DNA from: Singulisphaera sp. GP187
GTDB taxonomy: Bacteria > Planctomycetota > Phycisphaerae > Phycisphaerales > SM1A02
Direction: 5' to 3'
Length of the DNA: 18,334 nucleotides
Assembly (NCBI GenBank): GCA_945896765.1
Contig: CAMDEL010000009.1
Span: 1 to 18,334 of the forward strand
The first letter of the stretch is position 1. The number at the start of each line of letters is the position of its first letter. The notes beneath the pieces are model-generated. The model did no database searches. It was not told where the DNA came from and saw only the letters and a list, made by a program, of their open reading frames with translations. Below, piece after piece: positions 1-7,954 of this stretch. A program made the position numbers and the translations under genes.

Positions 1-548
1 GGGAAAGTCAGTACGCCAGTGAATGAAATGTATGCGCCTATATCGAGCGCCATCCGAACATCATTCGAGTCTCCGGTGAAACAATGAAAGACGAAACGAT
101 TCCCTGGCAAATTTGTCGCGGCCAAGATTGGAACAAGATCTGCGAATGCTTTTCTGCAATGCACAATGATCGGCTTTGCAAGACCCTCACTGCTCCAACG
201 AATAATGTGAGCAAGTTGTTCTTCCAATATCGCACGCTGTTGCGCGGCGGGTGGTTTGTCATAGTGATTGTCCAGACCAAGTTCTCCCCATGCAACGCAT
301 TTGGGATGTTCGCCCGCTCGGCGAAGTTCCGCCCAATCGCATGGCTTGTCGCTATATAAAGGATGTACTCCCGCACTTGCAAAGAGTCGCGTATGCAGCG
401 CGGCTAATTCCGTGGTGCGAATCGCGTCAGCTGTGGTTGTGGCAATAGTGATTGCACTATGCACTCCAACGCGTGAAGCTGCATCGAGAACTTGCGAGAC
501 TCGACCAGCGAATTCTGGGAATGTCAGATGGCAATGCGTATCGATCAT
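1..548 (-). CDS. tatD: TatD-family metal-dependent hydrolase (3' end cut by window edge)
   Basis: I translated the minus strand from the ATG at 546-548; the frame stays open to the left edge, giving 182 residues of a family that usually has about 260. Metal-site motifs are in the expected order: DTHCHL near the start (His5, His7), GVHPL (His62), GELGLD (Glu89), IVHCRKAF (His130) and FHCFTGD (His155). The C-terminal Asp ligand expected by the family falls outside the window. TatD proteins are cytoplasmic amidohydrolase-fold phosphoesterases linked to 3'-5' DNA or RNA exonuclease activity. GAGAG lies 7 bases before the start. The gene begins 10 bp after the stop of the antiporter upstream and is probably cotranscribed with it, although no functional link is evident. 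Family assignment is strong; the exact substrate is unknown. Confidence 0.93.
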   Translation of the reverse strand, partial: MIDTHCHLTFPEFAGRVSQVLDAASRVGVHSAITIATTTADAIRTTELAALHTRLFASAGVHPLYSDKPCDWAELRRAGEHPKCVAWGELGLDNHYDKPPAAQQRAILEEQLAHIIRWSSEGLAKPIIVHCRKAFADLVPILAATNLPGNRFVFHCFTGDSNDVRMALDIGAYISFTGVLTF

Positions 549-558
549 GCGAGAACTC

Positions 559-1902
559 TCATTCGTGGGACGGTACTTTGCTCAGTGCGATACGCATCAG
601 AATCGGCCCGATCATTTCGTTCAGTGTGATGCATGCAATCACGATTGTTGTAAGGCCGCTGGCCCATGTTTGATTTGGAAATTCAATTGCAATTTGTGCA
701 GCAAGAGCAAGAGATATTCCCGCTTGTGGAATAAATCCCGCCCATGCCCACCGCGTCGCCGATGGCGACAGTCCTGTCGCGCGAGCGGCGATCGTCACAC
801 CTGTCCAAATTCCAGCGAAGCGAACTGCAGAAATGGCAAGCACCACGGTCCAATTCGCTGCAAGCGCGGCAAGATTCAGATGCGTTCCAGCTGCTGCGAA
901 GAAAACGCAGCAGACGGCAAGAAAAAGTCTGCGCGCTGTTGCGAAGAAAGATGCGGTGGCGAGAGGCGCGATGTTGCGCGCGGTAAATCCAAGTGTGAGG
1001 GCGGTGATGAGCGGCGCAACGCCAATCGTCGAACAAAGAATTGCAAGAAAGATCGCTGTGACCAGAACCACTGCAGTCATGCGCCTCTCAATTCGTGCGA
1101 GCGCCCATCGAAGCGGAAACGCGAGTGCGATTCCGACGCCGATGCTGCCGGCAAGATGAAGAGCGATCCAGTACCACGCTTGATGCGCCATCGTTGTTGT
1201 CGTTGCTGCAATCACAAAGAGAATGACCGAAAATGCCACCACAAGAAAAAGATCTTTCGCGACCGTTGTCGCGAGAAGCAACCGAGCGAAATCTGTTGGA
1301 TGTCGCATCTCTCGCAGGAGGGCGACCGAGACGGCGGAACTGCTTGTTGCAGCGATTGTCGCCACGATGACTGACTGCGATATGGAATCCAGAAATGCAA
1401 ACGCGACAAATCCAACAGTGATAAAGACGAGAATCATTTGCCCCGCAGCAAGCGCCGTGATGACACGCAGTTTGCTCCGCAGAAAAAGCCAATCGATTTC
1501 AGCGCCTGCGACAAGTCCAATCATGACGACCGCAAGCGATTCGGGTCCTTGCAGCGATACAAGTTGCGATGCATTGATCAATGATATCTCTGGTCGATGA
1601 AGCCACGTCCAAAAACTTGGTCCGACAAGCACTCCAAAGAGCAGTTGTCCTGTGATTGGCGGAAGTCCAACTCTGCGAATCAATCTTCCAGAAAGCCAAG
1701 ATCCCAAGATGATCACTCCAAGCAGCAGAGTTGTTTCGCCCGCAGCAGACAAGTTTGATTGTGGGAGATCGACAATGCTCTTTCGTAATTCGCGCGTGAT
1801 AAGAATGAGTCCCACAAGACAGAACAAAGCAACAGCGAGAAAAGTTGCGCCGAAACGCGGGCGATCCTTTCGTTTTTGAGTGTTTGTTGTGCGCAATTTC
1901 AT
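559..1902 (-). CDS. CPA2-type cation:proton antiporter (KefB/NapA-like membrane domain)
   Basis: This 447-residue, very hydrophobic protein has roughly 12-13 membrane segments after a short basic N-terminus. Family signs are GQLLFGVLVGPSFW (about residues 85-98), GLVAGAEIDW (about 129-138), a Ser/Thr-rich stretch before ALLREM, and LLLATTVAKDLFLVV, whose Lys-Asp pair sits where CPA2 exchangers carry their ion-binding acidic residue. CPA2 proteins exchange Na+ or K+ for protons across the inner membrane. There is no C-terminal RCK/TrkA-N domain, so any control would have to come from separate proteins, such as the small ones encoded upstream. The ATG overlaps the preceding stop by 4 bp (ATGA), and GGAG lies 9 bases before it. 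The ion is not predictable from sequence. Confidence 0.85.
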   Translation of the reverse strand: MKLRTTNTQKRKDRPRFGATFLAVALFCLVGLILITRELRKSIVDLPQSNLSAAGETTLLLGVIILGSWLSGRLIRRVGLPPITGQLLFGVLVGPSFWTWLHRPEISLINASQLVSLQGPESLAVVMIGLVAGAEIDWLFLRSKLRVITALAAGQMILVFITVGFVAFAFLDSISQSVIVATIAATSSSAVSVALLREMRHPTDFARLLLATTVAKDLFLVVAFSVILFVIAATTTTMAHQAWYWIALHLAGSIGVGIALAFPLRWALARIERRMTAVVLVTAIFLAILCSTIGVAPLITALTLGFTARNIAPLATASFFATARRLFLAVCCVFFAAAGTHLNLAALAANWTVVLAISAVRFAGIWTGVTIAARATGLSPSATRWAWAGFIPQAGISLALAAQIAIEFPNQTWASGLTTIVIACITLNEMIGPILMRIALSKVPSHE

Positions 1903-3125
1903 TTGGTCGCACTCCGTCCATGTCGTGGCCAGAATGTCGAGAGCGTGCTCATCAGAGAAATGAGGACGGCGAGTCCAAGTAATTGATCCGCGAGTCCAGA
2001 AGAATCCTGTATCGCAAATGCAAGGAGAACAACGATTGTCAGCGGTGCTTGTCGAACCGGTCCGCGCGCTGCTGGTGAATCAAGTGCCACGCTGTCACGC
2101 ACCGATGCGAGTGCAATATTCATTATGAGTGGCTTGAGCACACGCCGTGCAATTGCAAGTGACAACGCAATTGCGCACACAATCACAACGCTGCTGATCT
2201 TTGTTGTGCCGCCAGGAAATGCAAGTGTGATGCCAGCAAAGAAGAAACAACCACTTGCGACGATTGGTTCCGAATACGAAATCAAATGTTCCAGTCCACG
2301 CAGTCGTCTTCGCCCGAGTCCAATCATTGCGCCGAAGAGCAAACCTGTCAGCAGACCAGAGCCGCCGAATGCCACTGCGATTCCAGAGAGCAAGCAAAGT
2401 GCGCCGATCATAATTAATGTCGTGCGTGCATCGTCCTCGCGCGAGTCGCGCAAAATTCCATACGCACCAAGCGAAACAACGATCACAGCGCCGCATTCCA
2501 TCGCAAGCGCAACCATGCCACCGTATGGTGCGAAGATCACCGCTCCAGTGAAATCTTGATGAACGCATTGCAGTGCAAGCGTTGCAATGGCAATCGAACA
2601 AATCGCAAGCGCACCAGCGCCGCTTTGCACCATCACAGCCATTCTCATCGCAGGTGCATCTGCTCGAATGCCAAGTGAGCGTGTTTCTGGATTCCAGCCG
2701 ATGGCTATCGCAGCAATTATTCCAGTCAAAAGAATTTGTGCCGCGGCGGGGGAGTCTGGTTGCCAGATTCTTGCAAGCAGTCCTGCTGCGGCAACACTCA
2801 ACAAAAGACTGAAGGTCAAATCGAAAGTGATCCAACGCCAGAGCGCAGCTGGAATCGCACGAACAAGTGCGGCTTGACATTGAAGTCCGACAACAACTCC
2901 GCTCCATGTCAACAGCACGAGCAAGATGGGTTGCACTTGTGAAAGTCGTTCTCCATCGAGCACCCCAGCGCCGCGCGGACCAACCGCAATGCCAAGTACG
3001 AGCAATGCCCATCCTCCGCCAAGCACATTGGTAATCGGAAAGCGTCTTCGGATTCGTTCTGTCCATCGACTCCCTGCAACCAGAATCACAACTCCAAGCG
3101 CAAGCCAAAAGATGGAGTTGGTCAC
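1899..3125 (-). CDS. Second CPA2-like membrane protein, probably a degenerate or partner antiporter subunit
   Basis: This 408-residue polytopic protein has about 11-13 predicted helices. Its resemblance to the neighbouring antiporter is remote: a glycine-rich GIAVGPRGAGVL (about residues 45-56) corresponds to the family's G-x-GP segment, and GSGLLTGLLFGAMIGL looks like the middle repeat. Lined up by eye with the downstream antiporter, the Glu of AGAEID becomes Gln (VGLQCQ), and the Lys-Asp helix becomes MVQSGAGAL with no acid. It may therefore be a non-transporting partner or an exchanger with another mechanism. It starts with GTG, which overlaps the PII-like stop as GTGA, and its stop overlaps the next ATG. 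A membrane protein is certain; exchange activity is not. Confidence 0.65.
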   Translation of the reverse strand: MTNSIFWLALGVVILVAGSRWTERIRRRFPITNVLGGGWALLVLGIAVGPRGAGVLDGERLSQVQPILLVLLTWSGVVVGLQCQAALVRAIPAALWRWITFDLTFSLLLSVAAAGLLARIWQPDSPAAAQILLTGIIAAIAIGWNPETRSLGIRADAPAMRMAVMVQSGAGALAICSIAIATLALQCVHQDFTGAVIFAPYGGMVALAMECGAVIVVSLGAYGILRDSREDDARTTLIMIGALCLLSGIAVAFGGSGLLTGLLFGAMIGLGRRRLRGLEHLISYSEPIVASGCFFFAGITLAFPGGTTKISSVVIVCAIALSLAIARRVLKPLIMNIALASVRDSVALDSPAARGPVRQAPLTIVVLLAFAIQDSSGLADQLLGLAVLISLMSTLSTFWPRHGRSATK

Positions 3126-3457
3126 GAATCGAATCCGAGAAAATGCTCGACTGGGAATGCAGCTGCAATCGGGCGGTCATCTTTGGGAATCTCTCGCAAA
3201 AATCCCAGAAGGGTCGAAGCCTTGGCCGCAGGGCAGAGGGCGAAGATCGCACGACTGCCGATCGACTGTGGAAGCAGGGCGGCGAGTCCAGCAAAGATCG
3301 GCATGTCCTTGCTCATGATCGACGATAAACTCTGACTTTCGACGACCGACGCATCGACAATTCCCGCATCCAGTACGGCGTTAATGACCGCCTCGAATGC
3401 TTGCCCATGTTGCACAAGCAAAATAACTAAGCTCATGCCTTGATCTGCTTCAGGCAT
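3122..3457 (-). CDS. Small PII-like regulatory protein
   Basis: This 111-residue soluble protein has the ferredoxin-like pattern of PII-like proteins: a first strand MSLVILLVQHG, a helix FEAVINAVLDAGI, a second strand ASVVESQSL, a loop SSIMSKDMPIFAGLAALL, a strand SRAIFALCP, a helix ending in LREI, and a final strand with the PVEHFLGF ending. In this superfamily the loop after the second strand (the T-loop position) contacts a partner protein, often a transporter. No classical T-loop tyrosine uridylylation motif is visible. I chose the ATG at 3455-3457 because AAGGAG lies about 10 bases upstream; the frame also opens at a TTG at 3478, but that would include the ribosome site. The gene overlaps the end of the EIIA gene by 8 bp. 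Regulation of the adjacent antiporters is an inference from position. Confidence 0.6.
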   Translation of the reverse strand: MPEADQGMSLVILLVQHGQAFEAVINAVLDAGIVDASVVESQSLSSIMSKDMPIFAGLAALLPQSIGSRAIFALCPAAKASTLLGFLREIPKDDRPIAAAFPVEHFLGFDS

Positions 3458-3896
3458 CGTTATTGCACTCCTTATCAAATAAATCTAACAGCGAGACATC
3501 ATCGGCGCATGCTATAAGTTGCTGTCGCATAGAGTCTTGCGAACACACACGCGCAATTCTGGCAAGATTTCGGACCTGCCTCCAAGGTTCGGATGTCGAT
3601 CCGAGCAATCCAACGACGATCTGCACTTGGTGCGAACCCCAGAGAATTGGCCGCAACAAGGTGAGAATGACAACTCCCGAATCACTCGGTGCAATTTCAT
3701 CGCAAATCGCGTGTGGCAATGCAACACCTTCAGGGGTCGAAGTGAAGTTGATCAGTTCGCGCTTGTTCAAGGCCGTCGTTAAATCATGGTGAGAGAAATT
3801 CGGCAAGATGGTTTGATGTGCTCTCTTGGCAATTTCAGCCAAAGCCGCAGGAATATCCACGCAATCCGCTTTCGCAGATCCCGAAGCAATCTTCAT
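3450..3896 (-). CDS. PTS EIIA-like protein (fructose/nitrogen-type IIA domain)
   Basis: From the ATG at 3894-3896 this gives 148 residues, the usual size of a single EIIA type-2 domain. The phosphorylation-site motif GVALPHA (His62) is intact and preceded by the usual helix and loop (TTALNKRELINFTSTPE). The C-terminal half carries VQIVVGLLGS and QVRNLARIARVC, matching the family's conserved strand and helix. EIIA proteins accept a phosphate from HPr/NPr and often act as regulators; EIIA-Ntr of E. coli controls potassium transport. No sugar permease is nearby, so a regulatory role towards the antiporters downstream is likely but inferred. The frame is open to an ATG at 4043, but that part crosses a promoter candidate and does not resemble EIIA, so I used the inner start. 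No clear ribosome site precedes it. Confidence 0.8.
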   Translation of the reverse strand: MKIASGSAKADCVDIPAALAEIAKRAHQTILPNFSHHDLTTALNKRELINFTSTPEGVALPHAICDEIAPSDSGVVILTLLRPILWGSHQVQIVVGLLGSTSEPWRQVRNLARIARVCSQDSMRQQLIACADDVSLLDLFDKECNNDA

Positions 3897-3953
3897 TTTT
3901 TGCGACGCATTCACCGATATGGAATTTATCGCATTTTCAACCTTCGTGAATCC

Positions 3954-3982
3954 TTGCGCCGAGACTGCATCGCTCCTATTAT
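3954..3982 (+). promoter_or_regulatory. Weak candidate promoter for the act-cox operon
   Basis: On the plus strand TTGCGC (3954-3959) and TATTAT (3977-3982) are separated by 17 bases. The -10 element matches consensus at five of six positions, but the -35 matches at only three. Its -10 overlaps that of the leftward promoter candidate, so the two would compete for polymerase. Transcription would start near 3989, placing the 11-bp repeats in the untranslated leader. Confidence 0.25.
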
Positions 3983-4006
3983 TAAGTATTCGAAATAGTT
4001 TGTGAA
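3978..4006 (-). promoter_or_regulatory. Candidate sigma70-type promoter for the EIIA-antiporter operon
   Basis: Read on the minus strand, TTCACA (complement of 4001-4006) is followed after exactly 17 bases by AATAAT (complement of 3978-3983). Each hexamer differs from the sigma70 consensus at one position. Transcription would begin near 3971, leaving a leader of about 75 bases before the EIIA start at 3896. This is found by eye only. Confidence 0.45.
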
Positions 4007-4030
4007 AAAAAGCACGAAGTATCCCAAAAC

Positions 4031-4063
4031 TACCCCAGAACAACCCCCGATTAACCCCCGAGG
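4031..4063 (+). repeat. Three tandem 11-bp C-rich repeats upstream of actA
   Basis: Consecutive units of 11 bases read TACCCCAGAAC (4031-4041), AACCCCCGATT (4042-4052) and AACCCCCGAGG (4053-4063). The last two share nine leading bases exactly, and the first is a diverged copy. A period of 11 bp places each unit on about the same face of the helix, as in arrays of regulator half-sites. The last unit runs into the GAGG that may serve as the actA ribosome site. Confidence 0.5.
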
Positions 4064-4080
4064 AAGCCAGTCAAACACAC

Positions 4081-4734
4081 ATGAGCCGATTTCTTTTCCC
4101 CCGTTGGACCAATGCGATCTTGCCATTCATCTTGGTGATTGGTGCGATCCTTCCTTTGTATGCGGCATTCGTTGTCGCATACGGATTCAGTCCTAAAACA
4201 ATTGATGCCGGCTATCAGCCCACGCAACCAGTTCCATATAGCCACGCGCTGCATGTCGGGCAACTTGGAATGGATTGTCGCTATTGCCATAACACCGTTG
4301 AGCGCGCAGGATTTGCAGCTGTGCCTGCGACACAAACTTGCATGAACTGTCATACCCAGATTCAACGCGAAAGTCCCAAGTTGGAAAAGATTCGAAGTTC
4401 ATATGAGTCGGGGATGCCGGTGGAGTGGGTGAAAGTTCACAAACTTCCAGACTATTCCTATTTCAATCACAGCGCGCATGTCAATCGTGGTGTTGGTTGC
4501 GTTGAATGTCACGGACGCATTGATCAAATGGAAGTTGTCTATCGCTACTCGCCGCTGGCGATGGGATGGTGCCTTGATTGCCACCGTGCGCCAACAGATC
4601 GTCTTCGTCCTGTGTCACAAATCACCAACATGGCCTATGACCAACGCGTTGAGTTGACGCGCGAAGAACGCGAATCTCTTGTCAAGCTCTTTCACATCAA
4701 CCCAAGCGAGAACTGTTCGACATGTCATCGGTAA
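4081..4734 (+). CDS. actA: ActA, pentaheme cytochrome c of alternative complex III
   Basis: This 217-residue protein has one N-terminal membrane helix (about residues 13-35) and then a periplasmic domain with five haem c attachment motifs: CRYCH (66-70), CMNCH (87-91), CVECH (140-144), CLDCH (164-168) and CSTCH (212-216). Five haems behind a single anchor is the known make-up of ActA, which passes electrons from the Fe-S protein ActB towards the cytochrome c acceptor. An NrfB- or TorC-like cytochrome is the alternative, but the following genes are a complete act set. It is the first gene of the rightward operon, and its end overlaps actB by 13 bp, which suggests translational coupling. Confidence 0.93.
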   Translation: MSRFLFPRWTNAILPFILVIGAILPLYAAFVVAYGFSPKTIDAGYQPTQPVPYSHALHVGQLGMDCRYCHNTVERAGFAAVPATQTCMNCHTQIQRESPKLEKIRSSYESGMPVEWVKVHKLPDYSYFNHSAHVNRGVGCVECHGRIDQMEVVYRYSPLAMGWCLDCHRAPTDRLRPVSQITNMAYDQRVELTREERESLVKLFHINPSENCSTCHR

Positions 4735-7700
4735 AGAAGCCCTATTGGCGGAGTGTTGAAGACCTCACAAACTCGAACGAATTTCGAGATTGGATGCACC
4801 GTGAATTTCCAGACGGCGCATCAGAGCACGCAACCGAAAATGAACGTCGCAACTTTCTCAAAGTGATGGGCGCATCATTTGCACTCGCAGGACTCGGTCT
4901 TGCAGGATGTCGTCGATGGCCCGAAATGAAAATCGTTCCCGCTGCAAGCCAAGCGGCAAATCGCGTTCCTGGGGATCCGGTTTATTACAGTTCTGTCTGG
5001 GAATTCAGTGGTTTTGCGCAGCCAGTTCTTGTGAAGAGTTATGACGGTCGCCCGATCAAGCTTGATACAAACACCATGCATCCATGGGGTGGCGCTGGAA
5101 TTTCATCCGCGGCGCAATCGCAAATTCTTGGCTTGTATGACCCAGATCGCAGCAGAACAGTTCTGTCAAAAAATACGCAATCTTTTTATGAACCATTTTC
5201 AGTTTTCTTGGCGAACAAGTCCAGAGATTTGCGCGCAAGTGGCGGCAAGGGTCTAGCAATTCTGATGGACATGCACAGCGGGCCAAGTCACGCTGACATG
5301 ATCGCACGCGTGAAGAGCGCATTCCCGCAAGCACAAATCGTCGCATGGGAACCTCTTTCGCGCGACAATGTGATTCAGGGAAATGCAATGGCGTTCTCTG
5401 CGCAACTTCGTCCAATGCCATCATTCGATAAGGCAAACATTATTGTTTCACTCGGCGATGACTTCTTGTATGGCTCTCCCGATTCTCCGCGCTGGGCGCG
5501 TCAATGGTCGGCAGGTCGCGCAGTCGATGCAGTTGATCCAAAGACACAGCAAATCGCTCGACTCTATGTTGTCGAAAATGGTTTGACGACAACTGGAATG
5601 AACGCAGATGAACGACTTGCAATTCGCTTGAGCGATATGGGAGTTGTTGCTGCACTCATCGCTCAAGGTATTGGCGCAGGCGACGGATCGCCAGAATTGA
5701 AATCTGCAATCGACGCAATGGCGAAGTCTCAGGCGACGCAAGCGCTCTTGCTTGGTCGTGGTCAAGAAGTCATCACTGCGCTCATCGCAGATTTGAAATT
5801 AAATCGTGGGACATCGTTGATCACTGCGGGCTCAACGGCATCTGCATTGACGCACGCATTGGTTGCCGCAATCAATCGCACGCTTGGCAATGAAGGCAAG
5901 ACGATCAACTACACCGCGGAGTCCATGGAAGCCTCGAAGGATCGCTTTACTGCTTTGTGTACTTCGATGAATGCTGGATCGGTCGACACATTGTTCATCT
6001 TGGGCGGAAATCCCGTCTATGACGCTCCTGTTGACTGCCAATTCGCAAACGCGATGACGAAAGTTCCCAATGTCATTCATCTCGGTATGTATGCGGATGA
6101 AACAGCGTTGAGTCCATCGTGTTCTTGGCATATTCCGCAAGCCCATTTCTTGGAATCATGGGATGACGCAAGAAGTTTCGATGGAACGCTCTCCGTGCAA
6201 CAGCCATTGATCTTGCCGATGATCCCTGTGGGTCAAGGTGGAAAAAATCAACTCGAATTGCTTGCTGAATTGATTGGCAGCGATCCAACTGATTCATATT
6301 CCATCGTGCGACGAACTCATGTTGCTGCAAGCGGACTTTCTGGCGATGGCTTTGACACTGCGTGGCGCACATGGCTCGATCAAGGATTTGTCGCAGGCAC
6401 AGCAGCAAAGGCGCAGAACAATGCACCACTTGCGAGTGCCGCGATTGCCACAGCGCTTCGTGCGGAGACAACAAAGGTCAATGCATCCGATGTGATGGAA
6501 GTTGTCTTCTTGCGCGATATGAAAGTCTGGGATGGTCGCTTCTCCAACTTCGCGTGGATGCAAGAACTTCCAGACCCCGTAACGAAAATCACGTGGGACA
6601 ATGTTGCGCTGATGAGCAGCCAATTCGCCCAGACGATCGGCGTGCGCCGCGGAGACATGGTGAAAATTTCGGTTGATGGTCGTTCAGTCGAAGCCGCCGC
6701 ATGGCCGATGCCAGGATATTCCGATGCATCAGTCGGACTCAGTGTTGGATATGGCCGCACTGGTCCTGGAGTTGGTTCGACTGCGCTTGACGCTGGATTC
6801 AACGCATACAAGATTCGCACGACGGCGAATCCAGATTGGGCGATGGCAAGCAGCATTGTCTCGACTGGTGCGAAATATGAAATCGCTCACACACAAGATC
6901 ATGGTGCAGCGGATGCGCTTGATTCGAAGGTTCCAGAAGAAGGCATTCAAGAACGCCTTCCAACTTTGATTCGAGAAGCAAGCGTCGGCGAATATCGAAA
7001 TCATCCAGACTTTGCCCGTCACCTTACGCATGTTGCAAGTCGTCTCTCACTTTGGGCAGAAACAAATCTCGAAGGCGCACGTTTCCGCTGGGCGATGTCT
7101 GTGGACTTAGGGAAGTGCACAGGATGCAGCGCATGCGTCACTGCGTGTCAGGCAGAGAACAACATTCCAGTGGTCGGCAAGGATCAAGTCTTGCGCGGTC
7201 GTGAAATGTTCTGGATTCGCATCGATCGATATTTCCGCGGATCGGATCCAGCGAAGCCAGAAGGTTTCGCGATTCAACCCGTCACCTGTATGCACTGCGA
7301 AAACGCTCCATGCGAACAGGTCTGTCCAGTCGCAGCAACGGTGCACGACAAAGATGGAATCAATTCAATGGTTTATAACCGCTGCATTGGAACGCGATAT
7401 TGCAGCAACAATTGTCCATACAAAGTTCGTCGATTCAATTTCTTCGATTATCAACGGCGCGAACCGCAACGCGAAGAAGGATTGTTGAAAGTCAAACCCG
7501 AGTATTACGTCGAGGACGGTCCAGACGTTTGGTTGCGAATGCAGTTCAATCCCGAAGTCACAGTCCGTATGCGAGGCGTGATGGAAAAGTGCACATTCTG
7601 TACGCAACGCATTCAGGCAGCCAAGATCAAATATAAGAATGCATGGGCAAAGTCTGGCGGCACCGCAAGTGGCGTCGACAACTTCCCAATGCCAGATGGC

Positions 7701-7952
7701 GCAGTCGAAACTGCGTGCCAACAAGCGTGCCCAACGAATGCAATCATCTTTGGAGATCTGAATGTTTCAGACAGCAAAGTTGCGAAGCTGCATCGCAGTG
7801 GCCGTTCATATCAATTGCTGGAAGAATTGAATACGAAGACGCGCTTGCAATATCTGGCGCGAGTCACCAATCCTGCGATCGAACGCGAGAGCGGCGACGC
7901 CGATGATCACGCCCCGGCGAAATATAATTCTCATTCAAAGGCGGAGAGTTAA
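4722..7952 (+). CDS. actB: ActB, fused molybdopterin-oxidoreductase-like and Fe-S protein of alternative complex III
   Basis: This is a 1076-residue fusion. The N-terminus carries a Tat-like signal NERRNFLK (Arg42-Arg43) followed by a hydrophobic run ending in the lipobox LAGC (Cys63), so it is probably exported folded and lipid-anchored. Residues of about 70-740 resemble a molybdopterin oxidoreductase; in known ActB this part holds no cofactor. The C-terminal part has four cysteine groups: Cys799/802/805/809; Cys856/859/864/868; Cys888/894/898 (CIGTRYCSNNCP); and Cys957/960 with Cys999/1003. That fits three 4Fe-4S clusters and one 3Fe-4S cluster forming a wire. A Psr/Phs-type molybdoenzyme has separate catalytic and Fe-S subunits, so the fusion together with pentaheme ActA argues for complex III. 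ActC follows after 2 bp. Confidence 0.93.
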   Translation: MSSVKKPYWRSVEDLTNSNEFRDWMHREFPDGASEHATENERRNFLKVMGASFALAGLGLAGCRRWPEMKIVPAASQAANRVPGDPVYYSSVWEFSGFAQPVLVKSYDGRPIKLDTNTMHPWGGAGISSAAQSQILGLYDPDRSRTVLSKNTQSFYEPFSVFLANKSRDLRASGGKGLAILMDMHSGPSHADMIARVKSAFPQAQIVAWEPLSRDNVIQGNAMAFSAQLRPMPSFDKANIIVSLGDDFLYGSPDSPRWARQWSAGRAVDAVDPKTQQIARLYVVENGLTTTGMNADERLAIRLSDMGVVAALIAQGIGAGDGSPELKSAIDAMAKSQATQALLLGRGQEVITALIADLKLNRGTSLITAGSTASALTHALVAAINRTLGNEGKTINYTAESMEASKDRFTALCTSMNAGSVDTLFILGGNPVYDAPVDCQFANAMTKVPNVIHLGMYADETALSPSCSWHIPQAHFLESWDDARSFDGTLSVQQPLILPMIPVGQGGKNQLELLAELIGSDPTDSYSIVRRTHVAASGLSGDGFDTAWRTWLDQGFVAGTAAKAQNNAPLASAAIATALRAETTKVNASDVMEVVFLRDMKVWDGRFSNFAWMQELPDPVTKITWDNVALMSSQFAQTIGVRRGDMVKISVDGRSVEAAAWPMPGYSDASVGLSVGYGRTGPGVGSTALDAGFNAYKIRTTANPDWAMASSIVSTGAKYEIAHTQDHGAADALDSKVPEEGIQERLPTLIREASVGEYRNHPDFARHLTHVASRLSLWAETNLEGARFRWAMSVDLGKCTGCSACVTACQAENNIPVVGKDQVLRGREMFWIRIDRYFRGSDPAKPEGFAIQPVTCMHCENAPCEQVCPVAATVHDKDGINSMVYNRCIGTRYCSNNCPYKVRRFNFFDYQRREPQREEGLLKVKPEYYVEDGPDVWLRMQFNPEVTVRMRGVMEKCTFCTQRIQAAKIKYKNAWAKSGGTASGVDNFPMPDGAVETACQQACPTNAIIFGDLNVSDSKVAKLHRSGRSYQLLEELNTKTRLQYLARVTNPAIERESGDADDHAPAKYNSHSKAES

Positions 7953-7954
7953 TC

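Larger units (their letters stand above)
3897..4080. promoter_or_regulatory. Divergent intergenic region between antiporter operon and act-cox operon
   Basis: This stretch of about 184 bp separates the two oppositely oriented operons and is more AT-rich around 3975-4010 than its surroundings. It must hold the start signals for both, unless the EIIA gene really starts further out. It includes promoter candidates in both directions and three C-rich 11-bp repeats, listed separately. A GAGG at 4060-4063 lies 17 bases before the actA ATG, farther than usual for a ribosome site. I see no small gene here that I would support. Confidence 0.6.

Noticed and set aside
268..1374. Long plus-strand open frame of 368 residues opposite the antiporter and TatD genes
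   Set aside because: It is very rich in Cys, Arg and Lys with no domain pattern, while the minus strand encodes two recognisable families. It is an antisense shadow.
2095..3294. Minus-strand frame of 399 residues overlapping the second antiporter-like gene
   Set aside because: Composition is Cys/Arg/Trp-rich without membrane helices; the overlapping frame gives a coherent polytopic protein with proper overlaps at both ends.
3897..4043. N-terminal extension of the EIIA gene to the ATG at 4043
   Set aside because: The extra residues do not resemble EIIA and would be encoded across a good promoter candidate; the inner ATG gives the normal family length.
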